From Mycolicibacterium grossiae (lineage in GTDB: Bacteria; Actinomycetota; Actinomycetes; Mycobacteriales; Mycobacteriaceae), in NCBI RefSeq assembly GCF_008329645.1, contig NZ_CP043474.1, positions 1,860,001-1,924,000 on the forward strand: a stretch of DNA of 64,000 nt, given 5' to 3'. The notes beneath the pieces were generated by a model that saw nothing but the letters and a program-made list of their open reading frames with translations, was not told where the DNA came from and ran no database searches. A program made the translations under genes and the position numbers. Shown here one piece after another: positions 1 through 11,001 of this stretch. Position 1 is the first letter of the stretch; each line of letters starts with the position of its first letter.

Positions 1-1235
1 CCTCGGCGACCGTGCACGATCACCGCGGCGGGTATCTGGTGCCGGGATTCGTGGACACCCACGTTCACTTCCCGCAGACCTACGCCGGTGACTCCTACGG
101 CGGCGGTCAGCTGCTGGAGTGGCTCAACCTGTGCATCTTCCCGTCGGAGAGCGCCTTCGCCGACCCGGAGTTCGCGGCACGGGCGGCCGTCGAGTTCTGC
201 AACCGGCGCGTCGCCGCGGGGACCACGGCGGCGATGGTGTTCGGGTCGGCGTTCCCGCACGCCCAGGACGCCTTGTTCGAACGGACCCGCGAGGCGGGTC
301 TGCGCATCGTCAGTGGCCGCGGCATCCAGACCCGTGGCGGCGAGACCGCCCAGCCGTTGCTCACCTCCGAGGAGGACGCGATCCGCCTGACCCGCGAGGA
401 GATCGAGAAGTGGCACGCCGCGGACACCGGCGACGTGTCCACGGCGCTGCTGCACGTGGCGATCGTCCCGCGGTTCTCGCTGTCGGTGACGCGCGAGACG
501 CTGCGCAACCTGGGCGAGCTGTATGACGAGGTGCGCGAGCGCGGGGTGTACGTGCACAGCCACCTCAACGAGAACAACCGCCCCGGCACGGGCGAGGTCG
601 ACACCACCAAGGAGGACTACGGCGTCGACTCCTACCTGGACACCTATGACGGCAAGTTCCTGCCCGGCTCGAAGGTCGGCGGCAAGAGCCTGCTGGGCAG
701 GCGGACCATCCTCGCGCACTGCGTGCACTGCCAGGACGTCGAACTCGCGCGGATGGCCGAGACCGGCACGTCCATCTCGCACTGCCCGGTGTCGCAGCTG
801 TTCCTGGGTTCGGGGACGATGCCGTGGCTGCGGACCGTGGCCTCGGGGGTGAACGTCGCGGCGGGCACCGACTTCGGCGGCGGCGACGAGTGGCTGATCG
901 CGCGGGTGCTCGGCGACGCGTTCAAGCAGCACATCACCGAGCCCGGCGAAGCGGGGGTGTCGATGCACCCGGCGGAGATGCTGTTCCTCGGCACGTTGGC
1001 CGGCGCCCGGGCGTTGGACATGGAGGACCGGTTCGGCAACTTCGACCTCGGCAAGGAAGCCGACTTCGTCGTCGTCTCGCCGGTCGATGCGCTCAAGGCG
1101 CAGCTGGACAACGCCTACCGCTCCGACGATCCGGTCCTGGCCCGGGACCAGACGCTGTTCGCGCTGCTCATGGGCCTGCGGGAGCGTTCGATCGCCGAGG
1201 TGTACGTCCACGGCCGCCGCCTGACCCCGCTCTGA
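1..1235 (+). CDS. guanine deaminase, 5' end outside window
   Basis: Amidohydrolase that would convert guanine to xanthine in the cytoplasm. The reading frame is open to the left edge, and the first GTG in frame (position 12) falls just before the GFVDTHVHFPQ metal-site strand, where family members normally have about 60-80 residues before it. The true start therefore lies upstream. Visible zinc-site motifs are the HVH pair, HSHLNEN, LAHCVHC and a late GTDFGGG carrying the metal-binding Asp. The sequence runs to a normal end. An 8-oxoguanine or other purine deaminase is possible, but guanine is the usual substrate for this subgroup. A nucleobase permease lies at the other end of the window, too far away to imply an operon. 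Confidence 0.85.
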   Translation, partial: SATVHDHRGGYLVPGFVDTHVHFPQTYAGDSYGGGQLLEWLNLCIFPSESAFADPEFAARAAVEFCNRRVAAGTTAAMVFGSAFPHAQDALFERTREAGLRIVSGRGIQTRGGETAQPLLTSEEDAIRLTREEIEKWHAADTGDVSTALLHVAIVPRFSLSVTRETLRNLGELYDEVRERGVYVHSHLNENNRPGTGEVDTTKEDYGVDSYLDTYDGKFLPGSKVGGKSLLGRRTILAHCVHCQDVELARMAETGTSISHCPVSQLFLGSGTMPWLRTVASGVNVAAGTDFGGGDEWLIARVLGDAFKQHITEPGEAGVSMHPAEMLFLGTLAGARALDMEDRFGNFDLGKEADFVVVSPVDALKAQLDNAYRSDDPVLARDQTLFALLMGLRERSIAEVYVHGRRLTPL

Positions 1236-1285
1236 CCCACCCCGGGCGAGGAGCCGCTGGACGAAACTGGCGCACATTTCCTAGA

Positions 1286-1306
1286 CTTGAGCGGAACAGA
1301 CTCAAC
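1286..1306 (+). promoter_or_regulatory. HAIR operator (HspR site) of clpB
   Basis: Inverted repeat CTTGAGC-N7-ACTCAAC, matching the HspR-associated consensus CTTGAGT-N7-ACTCAAG at 12 of 14 arm positions. It lies about 70 bases before clpB. HspR repressing dnaK and clpB through this element is established in mycobacteria and streptomycetes. Confidence 0.88.
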
Positions 1307-1318
1307 CTTGACGACGTT
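1293..1318 (+). promoter_or_regulatory. probable SigH/SigE-type promoter of clpB
   Basis: GGAACA (1293-1298) and CGTT (1315-1318), with 17 bases between GGAACA and the GTT core, fit the SigH/SigE family pattern GGAAC-N16-18-GTT. The -35 hexamer sits exactly in the spacer of the HAIR element, so repressor and stress sigma factor would compete for the same DNA. SigH dependence of clpB is known in M. tuberculosis. Confidence 0.7.
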
Positions 1319-1374
1319 GTTCGAGGCGACAAGCATTTTCTCGAGCTCTCCTCGACGAAGGAAAGGGAGGTGTC

Positions 1375-3921
<2,547 letters not shown>

Positions 3922-3924
3922 TCG

Positions 3925-4593
3925 CTAGAAGGCGCTGCTCGGGACGTCGGTCTCGTCGCTGAGCAGCGCCTCGACGATCCGGTCGGCCACGGCGTCCGGG
4001 TCCAAGCCGGTCGGCAGCTTCGGCGGGTCGCCGGCGATCGCGCGGTGCGCCAGCCCGGTCTCGGTGTGCGGCGGCCGGACGTCGACGACGCGGATCTTGC
4101 GCCGCCGGGCCTCGGTGCGCACCGCGGTGAAGAGCGCCGCGGTAGCCGCCTTGGTGGCCGAGTACACGGCCATGTTCGGCAGCGGCTTCTCCGCGACGAC
4201 GGCGCTGATCCCCAGGATCACCCCGCCGGGCTCAACGACCGGCAGCGCCGCCCGGACGATCCGCAGCGGCGCGAGGAAGTCCACCAGCACCAGGTCGTCG
4301 ACGGTGTCGTCGTCGATGTCGGTCACCGGACCGAACGCCACGACCCCGGCGGCGATCACCACGCCGTCGAGCCGGCCGTGCTGCTCGACGGCGGCCGTCA
4401 CCACGCGGATCCCTGCGTCGGGCGCGCGCAGATCGGCGGTGACGACGTGCGCGCGATCGATCTCGAGCGCCTCGGGGGAGCGACCGGTGACGGTCAGGTC
4501 CGCGCCGCGATCGGCGAGCCGCCGTGCGATGCGCGATCCGAGCGCTCCACTGGCGCCGACGACGAGATAGGCCTGACCCGAGAGTTCACCCAC
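3925..4593 (-). CDS. short-chain dehydrogenase/reductase
   Basis: NAD(P)-dependent Rossmann oxidoreductase of 222 residues. The N-terminal nucleotide motif is VVGASGALGSRIA, the active-site Ser lies in ILGISAVV and the catalytic pair in YSATK. The frame stays open upstream to 4818, but that part is Arg/Pro-rich and unlike a dehydrogenase. The GTG at 4593 puts the first beta strand at the usual place and has TATACG seven bases upstream, so it is the likely start. It is convergent with clpB and divergent from ttfA. The substrate cannot be inferred; the relatively short length fits a small classical SDR. Confidence 0.85.
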   Translation of the reverse strand: MGELSGQAYLVVGASGALGSRIARRLADRGADLTVTGRSPEALEIDRAHVVTADLRAPDAGIRVVTAAVEQHGRLDGVVIAAGVVAFGPVTDIDDDTVDDLVLVDFLAPLRIVRAALPVVEPGGVILGISAVVAEKPLPNMAVYSATKAATAALFTAVRTEARRRKIRVVDVRPPHTETGLAHRAIAGDPPKLPTGLDPDAVADRIVEALLSDETDVPSSAF

Positions 4594-4689
4594 GTGAGGT
4601 CGTATAACCACCCGCCGCGGCCGGTGCACCGCGGCGCCCGTGACGGGGTTGTGACCACTTCGAGTTCTGGCATCGCGGCGCTCACCCAG

Positions 4690-4695
4690 TAGTCT
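4690..4695 (+). promoter_or_regulatory. -10 hexamer for leaderless ttfA
   Basis: TAGTCT followed by seven bases and the ATG. This is the TANNNT-N7-start layout of leaderless mycobacterial mRNAs. No purine-rich ribosome site is needed or clearly placed. Confidence 0.55.
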
Positions 4696-4702
4696 GGGGG
4701 CA

Positions 4703-5503
4703 ATGGTCCCTCTCTGGTTCACGCTGTCCGCACTCTGCTTCGTGGGTGCGGGCGTCCTGCTGTACGTCGACGTCGACCGTCGGCGCGGATTGGGCCGGCG
4801 CCGCAAGTCCTGGGCCAAGTCACACGGCTTCGACTACGAGACGGAGTCCTCCGAGATCGTCGGCCGCTGGAAGCGCGGCGTGATGTCGACCGTCGGCGAC
4901 GTGACGGCCAAGAACGTGGTGCTCGGCCAGATTCGCGGCGAGGCCGTGTTCATCTTCGATCTCGAAGACGTCGCCACCGTCATCGCGCTGCACCGCAAGG
5001 TCGGCACCAACGTCGTCGTCGACGTGCGGCTCAAGGACGTCAAGGAGCCCCGCGAGAGCGACATGTGGCAGCTCGGCGCGATCGGCCCGCGGATGGTGTA
5101 CTCCACCAACCTCGACGCCGCCCGCCGCGCGTGCGACCGCCGCATGGTGACGTTCTGCCACGCCGCGCCGGACTGCGCCGAGATCATGTGGAACGAGCAG
5201 AACTGGACGCTCGTCGCCATGCCGATCGGCAGCACCCGCGCCCAATGGGACGAGGGCCTGCTGACGGTCCGTCAGTTCAACGACCTGCTGCGCGTCCTGC
5301 CGCCGGTGCCGCAACCCGGCCAGCCCGCCATGGCCGGCCAGGGTGCGCGTCGCAACGCCGGGCCCGGCCGCCCGTTCGCACGCCCGGCCGAGCTGCCCGC
5401 CGGTCGCGGCGACCTGCCGCCCGGGCGCGGCGACGTCAGCCGCTACACCCAGCAGCGCCCGCCGGCGCGCAACGGCAGGCAGTCGCCGCACTACCAGCGC
5501 TAG
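4703..5503 (+). CDS. ttfA: trehalose monomycolate transport factor TtfA
   Basis: Membrane-anchored accessory factor for MmpL3-dependent export of trehalose monomycolate to the cell envelope, as shown for Rv0383c/MSMEG_0736. The 266 residues begin with one transmembrane segment (about 3-23) followed by a basic stop-transfer stretch. A conserved soluble domain (about 35-200) and a Pro/Gly/Arg-rich tail follow. The opening residues and the position beside clpB match Rv0383c. The gene is likely transcribed leaderless from TAGTCT. Assignment rests on recalled sequence likeness and synteny, not on a search. Confidence 0.85.
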   Translation: MVPLWFTLSALCFVGAGVLLYVDVDRRRGLGRRRKSWAKSHGFDYETESSEIVGRWKRGVMSTVGDVTAKNVVLGQIRGEAVFIFDLEDVATVIALHRKVGTNVVVDVRLKDVKEPRESDMWQLGAIGPRMVYSTNLDAARRACDRRMVTFCHAAPDCAEIMWNEQNWTLVAMPIGSTRAQWDEGLLTVRQFNDLLRVLPPVPQPGQPAMAGQGARRNAGPGRPFARPAELPAGRGDLPPGRGDVSRYTQQRPPARNGRQSPHYQR

Positions 5504-5520
5504 CCGGTCCGGCGGCGCAG

Positions 5521-5526
5521 TAGCCT
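5521..5526 (+). promoter_or_regulatory. -10 hexamer for leaderless SDR gene
   Basis: TAGCCT, seven bases before the ATG at 5534. It starts 17 bases after the ttfA stop codon, so the SDR gene may have its own transcript as well as read-through. Confidence 0.5.
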
Positions 5527-5533
5527 GGCGGGC

Positions 5534-6310
5534 ATGTCCCGCCCCGTCGCACTGATCACCGGACCGACGTCCGGACTGGGAGCGGGCTTCGCCCGCCGCT
5601 ATGCCATCGACGGCTACGACCTGGTGCTCGTCGCGCGCGACGTCGACCGCCTGGAGAGCCTCGCCGCCGAACTGCACGACGAGGCGGGCGCCACCGTCGA
5701 GGTCCTGCCCGCCGACCTGGCGATCGAGGCCGACCGCGCCCGCGTTGGGGAACGGCTCGCCGCCGGGGTGCGGGTGCTGGTGAACAACGCCGGCTTCGGC
5801 ACGTCGGGGGAGTTCTGGACCGCCGACCTCGCCGCGCTGCAGAAGCAGCTCGACGTCAACGTCACCGCCGTCATGGCCCTCACCCACGCCGCGCTGCCGT
5901 CGATGCTCGCCGCCGGCGAGGGCACCGTGATCAACGTCGCCAGCGTCGCCGGGCTGCTGCCCGGCCGCGGCTCCACCTACTCGGCGTCCAAGGCGTGGGT
6001 CATCGCCTTCTCCGAGGGACTCGCCAACGGCCTCGACGGCACCGGCGTGGGCGTGCACGCCCTGTGCCCGGGCTTCGTGCGCACCGAGTTCCACGAACGC
6101 GCCGGCATCGACATGGCCGGCACCCCCGGCTTCCTCTGGCTGGAGGTCGGCGACGTCGTGCGTGACACCCTGGCCGACGTCGCCAAGGGCCACGTGGTGA
6201 TCGTGCCGGGGCTGCAGTACAAGGCGCTCACCACCGGCGGCCGGCTGGTGCCGCGCACCCTGGTCCGTGCCGCGACCAAGGTGGTGGGCCGCGGCCGAGG
6301 CCGGACCTAG
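5534..6310 (+). CDS. short-chain dehydrogenase/reductase
   Basis: Classical SDR of 258 residues with the cofactor motif TGPTSGLG at the N-terminus, NNAG in LVNNAGFG, active-site Ser in [10 protein letters not shown] and catalytic YSASK. The C-terminal part is typical of acyl or steroid-type reductases found widely in mycobacteria. The substrate is unknown. It follows ttfA and is followed after 6 bases by a secreted-protein gene, so it probably heads or sits within a transcription unit running to the NhaA gene. In M. tuberculosis pyrE lies next to the ttfA orthologue; here this SDR takes that place. Confidence 0.88.
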   Translation: MSRPVALITGPTSGLGAGFARRYAIDGYDLVLVARDVDRLESLAAELHDEAGATVEVLPADLAIEADRARVGERLAAGVRVLVNNAGFGTSGEFWTADLAALQKQLDVNVTAVMALTHAALPSMLAAGEGTVINVASVAGLLPGRGSTYSASKAWVIAFSEGLANGLDGTGVGVHALCPGFVRTEFHERAGIDMAGTPGFLWLEVGDVVRDTLADVAKGHVVIVPGLQYKALTTGGRLVPRTLVRAATKVVGRGRGRT

Positions 6311-6316
6311 TACCGC

Positions 6317-7201
6317 GTGCGCACGCTGATCGCGCTGCTCTCGGTCGTCGGGCTGGTCTCGGTGGCCTGCTCCGACGACGCTGCCGCCGCGCCGTATGGG
6401 GCGACCACGGCCGCGCTGGGGGAGTCGCAGGCCGTCGTCGGGTGGAACGTCTCCTTGGCCAACCTGCGCTTCGAGGGCGACCGCGTCCTCGTCGACGTCG
6501 ACGCCGCGCCGGCCGACCCCGCGGCGCCGCACGCCAGGGCGGATTCCCTGCGCTTCGGCCTGTATGGCGCGCTCGCCCACCCGATCGAGGCGGACGGCGC
6601 GCGCGGCTGCGCCGACGTCACGTCGCTCGACGTCCAGCCCGCCACGGTCAGCGCCGAGAAGATCAGCGGCACGGTGTGTCTCGGGCCGTTGCGCGACCAG
6701 ACCCAGGTGCGCGGCGTCTACGCGTACTCCCCGCAGGACCGGATCGCGGGCACCACGGTCGCCTACCCGGCCTCGTTCCCGGTGGGGCTGACCCCCACCA
6801 ACCCCAACGACACCGGGCTGGAGTTGCAGACCTCCAGCGTGGACGCGTTCCGGGCCGACGGCGCGAAGCTCGAGCCCACCGCGCTCGGCGACCCGGGCGC
6901 CTTCACCGGCAACGGCTACATGCTGCTCGGGTTGCAGGCGACCGGCCTGGCCGCGCGGTACCGCGACGAGTCGGAGCGGCGCGGCGGGCCGCTGATGCTC
7001 GTCGTCGCGCCGACGCTGAAGCCACCCGGCCTCTCGCACGCCTGCGAGGTCTACGGCGCCTCGGTGCTGGTGCTGCCCGACGCCGCCCTCGACGCGGTGT
7101 CGGTGCAGGCGTCGCTGTGCACGCAGGGCGAGATCAACCAGGCCCTGTTGTATCCGACGGTGTCCGTGATCGGCACGCACGCGGCGCTGTGGACCAAGTG
7201 A
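6317..7201 (+). CDS. exported protein of unknown function (Rv0381c position)
   Basis: The 294 residues start with a short hydrophobic segment ending VSVACSDD, which resembles a lipoprotein signal. However, the residue three before the Cys is Ser, which is poor for a lipobox, so lipidation is uncertain. The rest is soluble with no recognised domain and three further Cys. It overlaps the following RNA methyltransferase by four bases (GTGA), so the two are probably translated together. By neighbourhood it may correspond to Rv0381c. GTG start; no function is proposed. Confidence 0.75.
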   Translation: MRTLIALLSVVGLVSVACSDDAAAAPYGATTAALGESQAVVGWNVSLANLRFEGDRVLVDVDAAPADPAAPHARADSLRFGLYGALAHPIEADGARGCADVTSLDVQPATVSAEKISGTVCLGPLRDQTQVRGVYAYSPQDRIAGTTVAYPASFPVGLTPTNPNDTGLELQTSSVDAFRADGAKLEPTALGDPGAFTGNGYMLLGLQATGLAARYRDESERRGGPLMLVVAPTLKPPGLSHACEVYGASVLVLPDAALDAVSVQASLCTQGEINQALLYPTVSVIGTHAALWTK

Positions 7202-7869
7202 CCGACGGCGGCGTGACCGACGGGCCCGGGCCCACCGAATGGGGCGTCGCCCCGGGCGTCGGACCGTGGACGACCGAGCGCGGCGGGCCGGTGCCCGCCG
7301 ATCCCCGCTACGACCCCGACCTGCTGCGCGACGGCGACACCCGCAACGTCGTCGACGCCTACCGGTACTGGACCCGCGAGGCGATCGTCGCCGACATCGA
7401 CACCCGCAGGCATCCGCTGCACGTCGCGATCGAGAACTTCGGCAACGACGCCAACATCGGCGCGGTGGTGCGCACCGCCAACGCGTTCGCCGTGCACACC
7501 GTGCACATCGTCGGCCGGCGGCGCTGGAACCGCCGGGGCGCCATGGTGACCGACCGCTACCAGCACCTCGCCCACCACGACACCATCGCCGACCTGCTGG
7601 CGTTCGCGGCCGGCGCGGGCCTGCAGGTGGTCGCCGTCGACAACGTGCCCGGCGCCGTGCGGCTGGAGCAGACCGCGCTGCCGCGCAACTGCCTGCTGGT
7701 GTTCGGGCAGGAGGGCCCCGGCATCACCGACGCCGTACGCGCCGGCGCGGCCACCATCGTGTCGATCGCACAGTTCGGGTCCACCCGCAGCATCAACGCC
7801 GGCGTCGCCGCGGGCATCGCCATGCACGCCTGGATCGCCCGACACGCCGACCTGGACCACGCCTGGTAG
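7198..7869 (+). CDS. SpoU/TrmH-family RNA 2'-O-methyltransferase
   Basis: SPOUT-fold enzyme that transfers methyl from S-adenosylmethionine to a ribose 2'-OH of tRNA or rRNA. The 223 residues show the family motifs in order: ENFGNDANIGAVVRTA (motif 1, with Asn and Arg), LVFGQEGPG (motif 2) and SIAQFGSTRSINAGVAAGI (motif 3). The start is GTG overlapping the previous stop. A longer upstream frame covers the secreted-protein gene and was rejected. Orthologue of Rv0380c by position. The modified nucleotide cannot be read from the sequence. Confidence 0.9.
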   Translation: MTDGGVTDGPGPTEWGVAPGVGPWTTERGGPVPADPRYDPDLLRDGDTRNVVDAYRYWTREAIVADIDTRRHPLHVAIENFGNDANIGAVVRTANAFAVHTVHIVGRRRWNRRGAMVTDRYQHLAHHDTIADLLAFAAGAGLQVVAVDNVPGAVRLEQTALPRNCLLVFGQEGPGITDAVRAGAATIVSIAQFGSTRSINAGVAAGIAMHAWIARHADLDHAW

Positions 7870-7884
7870 GGCAGGATCGTCGGC

Positions 7885-9048
7885 ATGGATCAGCTGTGGG
7901 CCAACCGGGCGGCCAGCGCCGAGACCGCCGTCACCAGACGGCACCTGCGGCGGCTGTGGCAGCTGCCGGGCACCCAGCTCGGCGTCGTCGCCTGGCCCGG
8001 TGAACGCCGGTACGCCCTGTTCGGGACGTGGCACTACTGGTGGCAGGCGCACCTGCTGGACTGCCTCGTCGACGCCCAGGTGCGCGACCCGCAGCCCGAG
8101 CGGGTGACGCGGATCGGCCGCCAGATCCGCGGCCACCACGTGCGCAACCTGCTGCGCTGGACCAACGACTACTACGACGACATGGCCTGGCTGGCCCTGG
8201 CGCTGGAGCGCGCCGGCCGGCTCGTCGGCGTCGCACGGCCGAAGGCGCTCGACGCGCTCGGCGAGCAGTTCCTCAACGCCTGGGTGCCCGAGGACGGCGG
8301 CGGCATCCCGTGGCGCAAACAGGACCAGTTCTTCAACGCCCCCGCCAACGGTCCGGCGGGCATCTTCCTGGCCCGCCACGACCGGCTGCGGCGCGCGCAG
8401 CAGATGGCCGACTGGATCGACGAGGTGCTGATCGATCCCGAGACGCACCTGGTCTTCGACGGCATCAAGGCCGGGTCGCTGGTCCGCGCGCAGTACACCT
8501 ACTGCCAGGGCGTGGTGCTGGGTCTGGAGACCGAACTCGCCGCCCGCACCGACGACCCGCACCACGCCGAGCGCGTGCACCGGCTCGTCGCCGCCGTGCG
8601 CGACCACATGGCTCCCGACGGCGTCCTGCGCTCCGCAGGCGGCGGCGACGGCGGCCTGTTCGGCGGCGTCACCGCGCGCTACCTGGCACTGGTGGCGACG
8701 ACCCTGCCCGAACGCACGCCGCAGGACACCGCCACCCGCGCCGCCGCGCGCGACCTGGTGCTGGCCTCCGCGCAGTCCGCGTGGGACTACCGGCAGACCG
8801 TCGACGGGCTGCCGCTGTTCGGCGCGTTCTGGGACCGGGCCGCGGTGGTACCGACGGCCGGCGGCGCGGACGCCGAGTTCGTCGACGGCGCCGTCAACGC
8901 GTCGCAGACGCCGGAGCGGGACCTCTCGGTGCAGCTGTCGGGCTGGATGCTGATGGAAGCTGCGCATACGCTCAGCACCGACTCCGGGCCGGACCCCGTG
9001 CCGGATCCGGCGCCGGACGCCGATCCCGAACCGCAGGAAGAGGAGTAG
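7885..9048 (+). CDS. glycoside hydrolase family 76 protein (Rv0365c-like)
   Basis: Predicted alpha-1,6-mannan-acting enzyme of 387 residues. The GH76 signature NDYYDDMAW contains the catalytic Asp pair at residues 98-99. Other aromatic-rich helices typical of the (alpha/alpha)6 barrel follow. There is no signal peptide, so a cytoplasmic role is likely, for example on internalised or intermediate mannan or lipomannan fragments. The last 20 residues are an Asp/Pro/Glu tail. It ends directly against the ATG of the acetoacetyl-CoA synthetase gene, with no base between. Orthologue of Rv0365c, whose substrate is not well established. Confidence 0.85.
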   Translation: MDQLWANRAASAETAVTRRHLRRLWQLPGTQLGVVAWPGERRYALFGTWHYWWQAHLLDCLVDAQVRDPQPERVTRIGRQIRGHHVRNLLRWTNDYYDDMAWLALALERAGRLVGVARPKALDALGEQFLNAWVPEDGGGIPWRKQDQFFNAPANGPAGIFLARHDRLRRAQQMADWIDEVLIDPETHLVFDGIKAGSLVRAQYTYCQGVVLGLETELAARTDDPHHAERVHRLVAAVRDHMAPDGVLRSAGGGDGGLFGGVTARYLALVATTLPERTPQDTATRAAARDLVLASAQSAWDYRQTVDGLPLFGAFWDRAAVVPTAGGADAEFVDGAVNASQTPERDLSVQLSGWMLMEAAHTLSTDSGPDPVPDPAPDADPEPQEEE

Positions 9049-11001
9049 ATGACCCTCGCCGACGAGCTGCCGGGCAGCTGGGCGCCGGATGACGCCACGA
9101 TCTCCTCGGCCACGCTGACGCGCTTCCTGGGCTGGCTGGCCGAGACCGGGCGCGGCGAGTTCGCCGACTACCAGGAGCTGTGGGAGGCCTCGGTCGCCGA
9201 CGTGGCGTGGTTCTGGGACGCCGTCTGGCACTTCTTCGACGTCCGGTCCACACCGCTGCCCGACGTCGTGCTCGCCGACGCCGCGATGCCCGGCGCGCAA
9301 TGGTTCCCGGGCGTCACGCTCAACTACGCCACCGAGGTGTTCCGGCACGAGACCGCCGACCGGCCCGCGCTGGTCGCCGCCGGCGAGGACGGGTCCGTCG
9401 ACTGGTCGTGGGACCGGCTGCGGCGCGAGACCGCGTCGTTCGCCGCCCACCTGCGCGGCCTCGGCGTGCGACCCGGCGACCGCGTCGTCGGCTACCTGCC
9501 CAACGTCGCCGAGGCCGTCGTGGCGTTCCTCGGGTCGGCCGCGGTCGGGGCGACGTGGGCGGTGTGCAACCAGGACCTCGCCGTCGGCGGCGTGGTCGCG
9601 CGGCTCGCCCAGCTCGAGCCCAGCGTGCTGGTGGCCAGCGACGGGTCGCTGTACAACGGCAAGCGCATCGACCGCGGCGCCGAACTCGCCGAGATCCGCC
9701 GCCAGCTGCCCACCCTCAAGGACACCGTGCTGGTGCCGCGCTTGGGCGCCCCGGCGCCTGCGGACGTGACGCCGTGGGCCGACGTGCTCGCCCACGACGC
9801 GCCGCTGGAGATCACCCCGGTACCGTTCGGCCACCCGCTGTGGGTGCTGTTCTCCTCCGGCACCACCGGCACGCCGAAGGGCATCGTGCACGGCCACGGC
9901 GGAGTGGTGCTCGAACACCTCAAGTACCTCGGCCTGCACCTCGACCTCACCGCCGACGACCGGTTCTTTTGGCAGTCCTCGACCAGCTGGATGATGTGGA
10001 ACCTGCTGCTCGGCGGGCTGCTCGTCGGGTCGACGATCGTGTGCTACGACGGCAGCCCCACCCACGGCCGGACCGACCACCTGTGGCAGGTGGCAGCCGA
10101 CGCTCGGGTCACTGTCTTCGGTGCCGGCGCCGGGTACTGGCTGGCGTGCGCCAAGGAGGACCTGCGTCCCGGCGAGCGCTACGACCTGGCGGCGCTGCGC
10201 GCGGTCGGCTCCACCGGCTCGCCGCTGCCGGCGTCGGGCTACCGGTGGCTGCAGGAGGGCGTCGGCCGTCGCATCCCGGTGGTGTCGGCGAGCGGCGGCA
10301 CCGACGTCGTTACGGCCTTCATCGGCGGCTGCCCGCTGGTGCCGATCCGCGCCGGCGAACTCAACGTGCTGTGCCTCGGCGCGGCGATCGAGGCGTGGGC
10401 CGACGCGGACGCCCCGGTGGTCGAGGAAGCCGGCGAGCTGGTGATCACCAAGCCGATGCCGTCGATGCCGGTCTTCTTCTGGAACGACCCGGGCGGGGAG
10501 AAGTACCGCAAGGCGTACTTCGAGAAGTACCCGGGAACGTGGTGTCACGGCGACTGGATCACCATCACCGACCGCAGATCAGTAGTGGTGCACGGTCGTT
10601 CGGACGCGACGCTCAACCGCATGGGCGTGCGGATGGGCAGCGCCGAGATCTACAACGCCGTCGAGGGGCTGCCCGAGGTGGCCGACTGCCTCGTCGTCGG
10701 CTGCGAACTCGACGACGGCGGCTACTGGATGCCGCTGTTCGTGGCGCTCGCCGACGGCGTCGCATTCGACGACGATCTGCGGGCGAGGATCGTCGGCGCC
10801 ATCAAGACGCACGCCTCGCCGCGGCACGTGCCCGACGACGTCATCGCCGTGCCCGGCATCCCGCGCACCATGACCGGCAAGCGCCTCGAGATCCCCATCA
10901 AGCGGATCCTGTTGGGCGCCAAGCCGACCGATGTGCTGACGCCGAGTGCGGTGGACCGGCCGGACCTGCTGGACGTCTTCACCGCGCACGCACGGACGTG
11001 A
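9049..11001 (+). CDS. acetoacetyl-CoA synthetase
   Basis: AMP-forming ligase that activates acetoacetate to acetoacetyl-CoA in the cytoplasm. Its 650 residues match the family length. The acetoacetate/acetate-CoA ligase N-terminal region is followed by the P-loop SSGTTGTPKGIVHGHGG (about 269-285), the GSTGSPLP and WCHGDW motifs, and the C-terminal lid with catalytic Lys611 in TMTGKRLEIP. The ATG immediately follows the GH76 stop codon, and its end overlaps the next gene by GTGA, so the genes are likely co-transcribed. The specific name acsA/aacS is avoided because usage varies. Confidence 0.9.
   Translation: MTLADELPGSWAPDDATISSATLTRFLGWLAETGRGEFADYQELWEASVADVAWFWDAVWHFFDVRSTPLPDVVLADAAMPGAQWFPGVTLNYATEVFRHETADRPALVAAGEDGSVDWSWDRLRRETASFAAHLRGLGVRPGDRVVGYLPNVAEAVVAFLGSAAVGATWAVCNQDLAVGGVVARLAQLEPSVLVASDGSLYNGKRIDRGAELAEIRRQLPTLKDTVLVPRLGAPAPADVTPWADVLAHDAPLEITPVPFGHPLWVLFSSGTTGTPKGIVHGHGGVVLEHLKYLGLHLDLTADDRFFWQSSTSWMMWNLLLGGLLVGSTIVCYDGSPTHGRTDHLWQVAADARVTVFGAGAGYWLACAKEDLRPGERYDLAALRAVGSTGSPLPASGYRWLQEGVGRRIPVVSASGGTDVVTAFIGGCPLVPIRAGELNVLCLGAAIEAWADADAPVVEEAGELVITKPMPSMPVFFWNDPGGEKYRKAYFEKYPGTWCHGDWITITDRRSVVVHGRSDATLNRMGVRMGSAEIYNAVEGLPEVADCLVVGCELDDGGYWMPLFVALADGVAFDDDLRARIVGAIKTHASPRHVPDDVIAVPGIPRTMTGKRLEIPIKRILLGAKPTDVLTPSAVDRPDLLDVFTAHART

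Noticed and set aside
7051..10548. Very long minus-strand open frame (over 1100 codons)
   Set aside because: It runs opposite the methyltransferase, GH76 and acetoacetyl-CoA synthetase genes, all with clear motifs; low-complexity composition.
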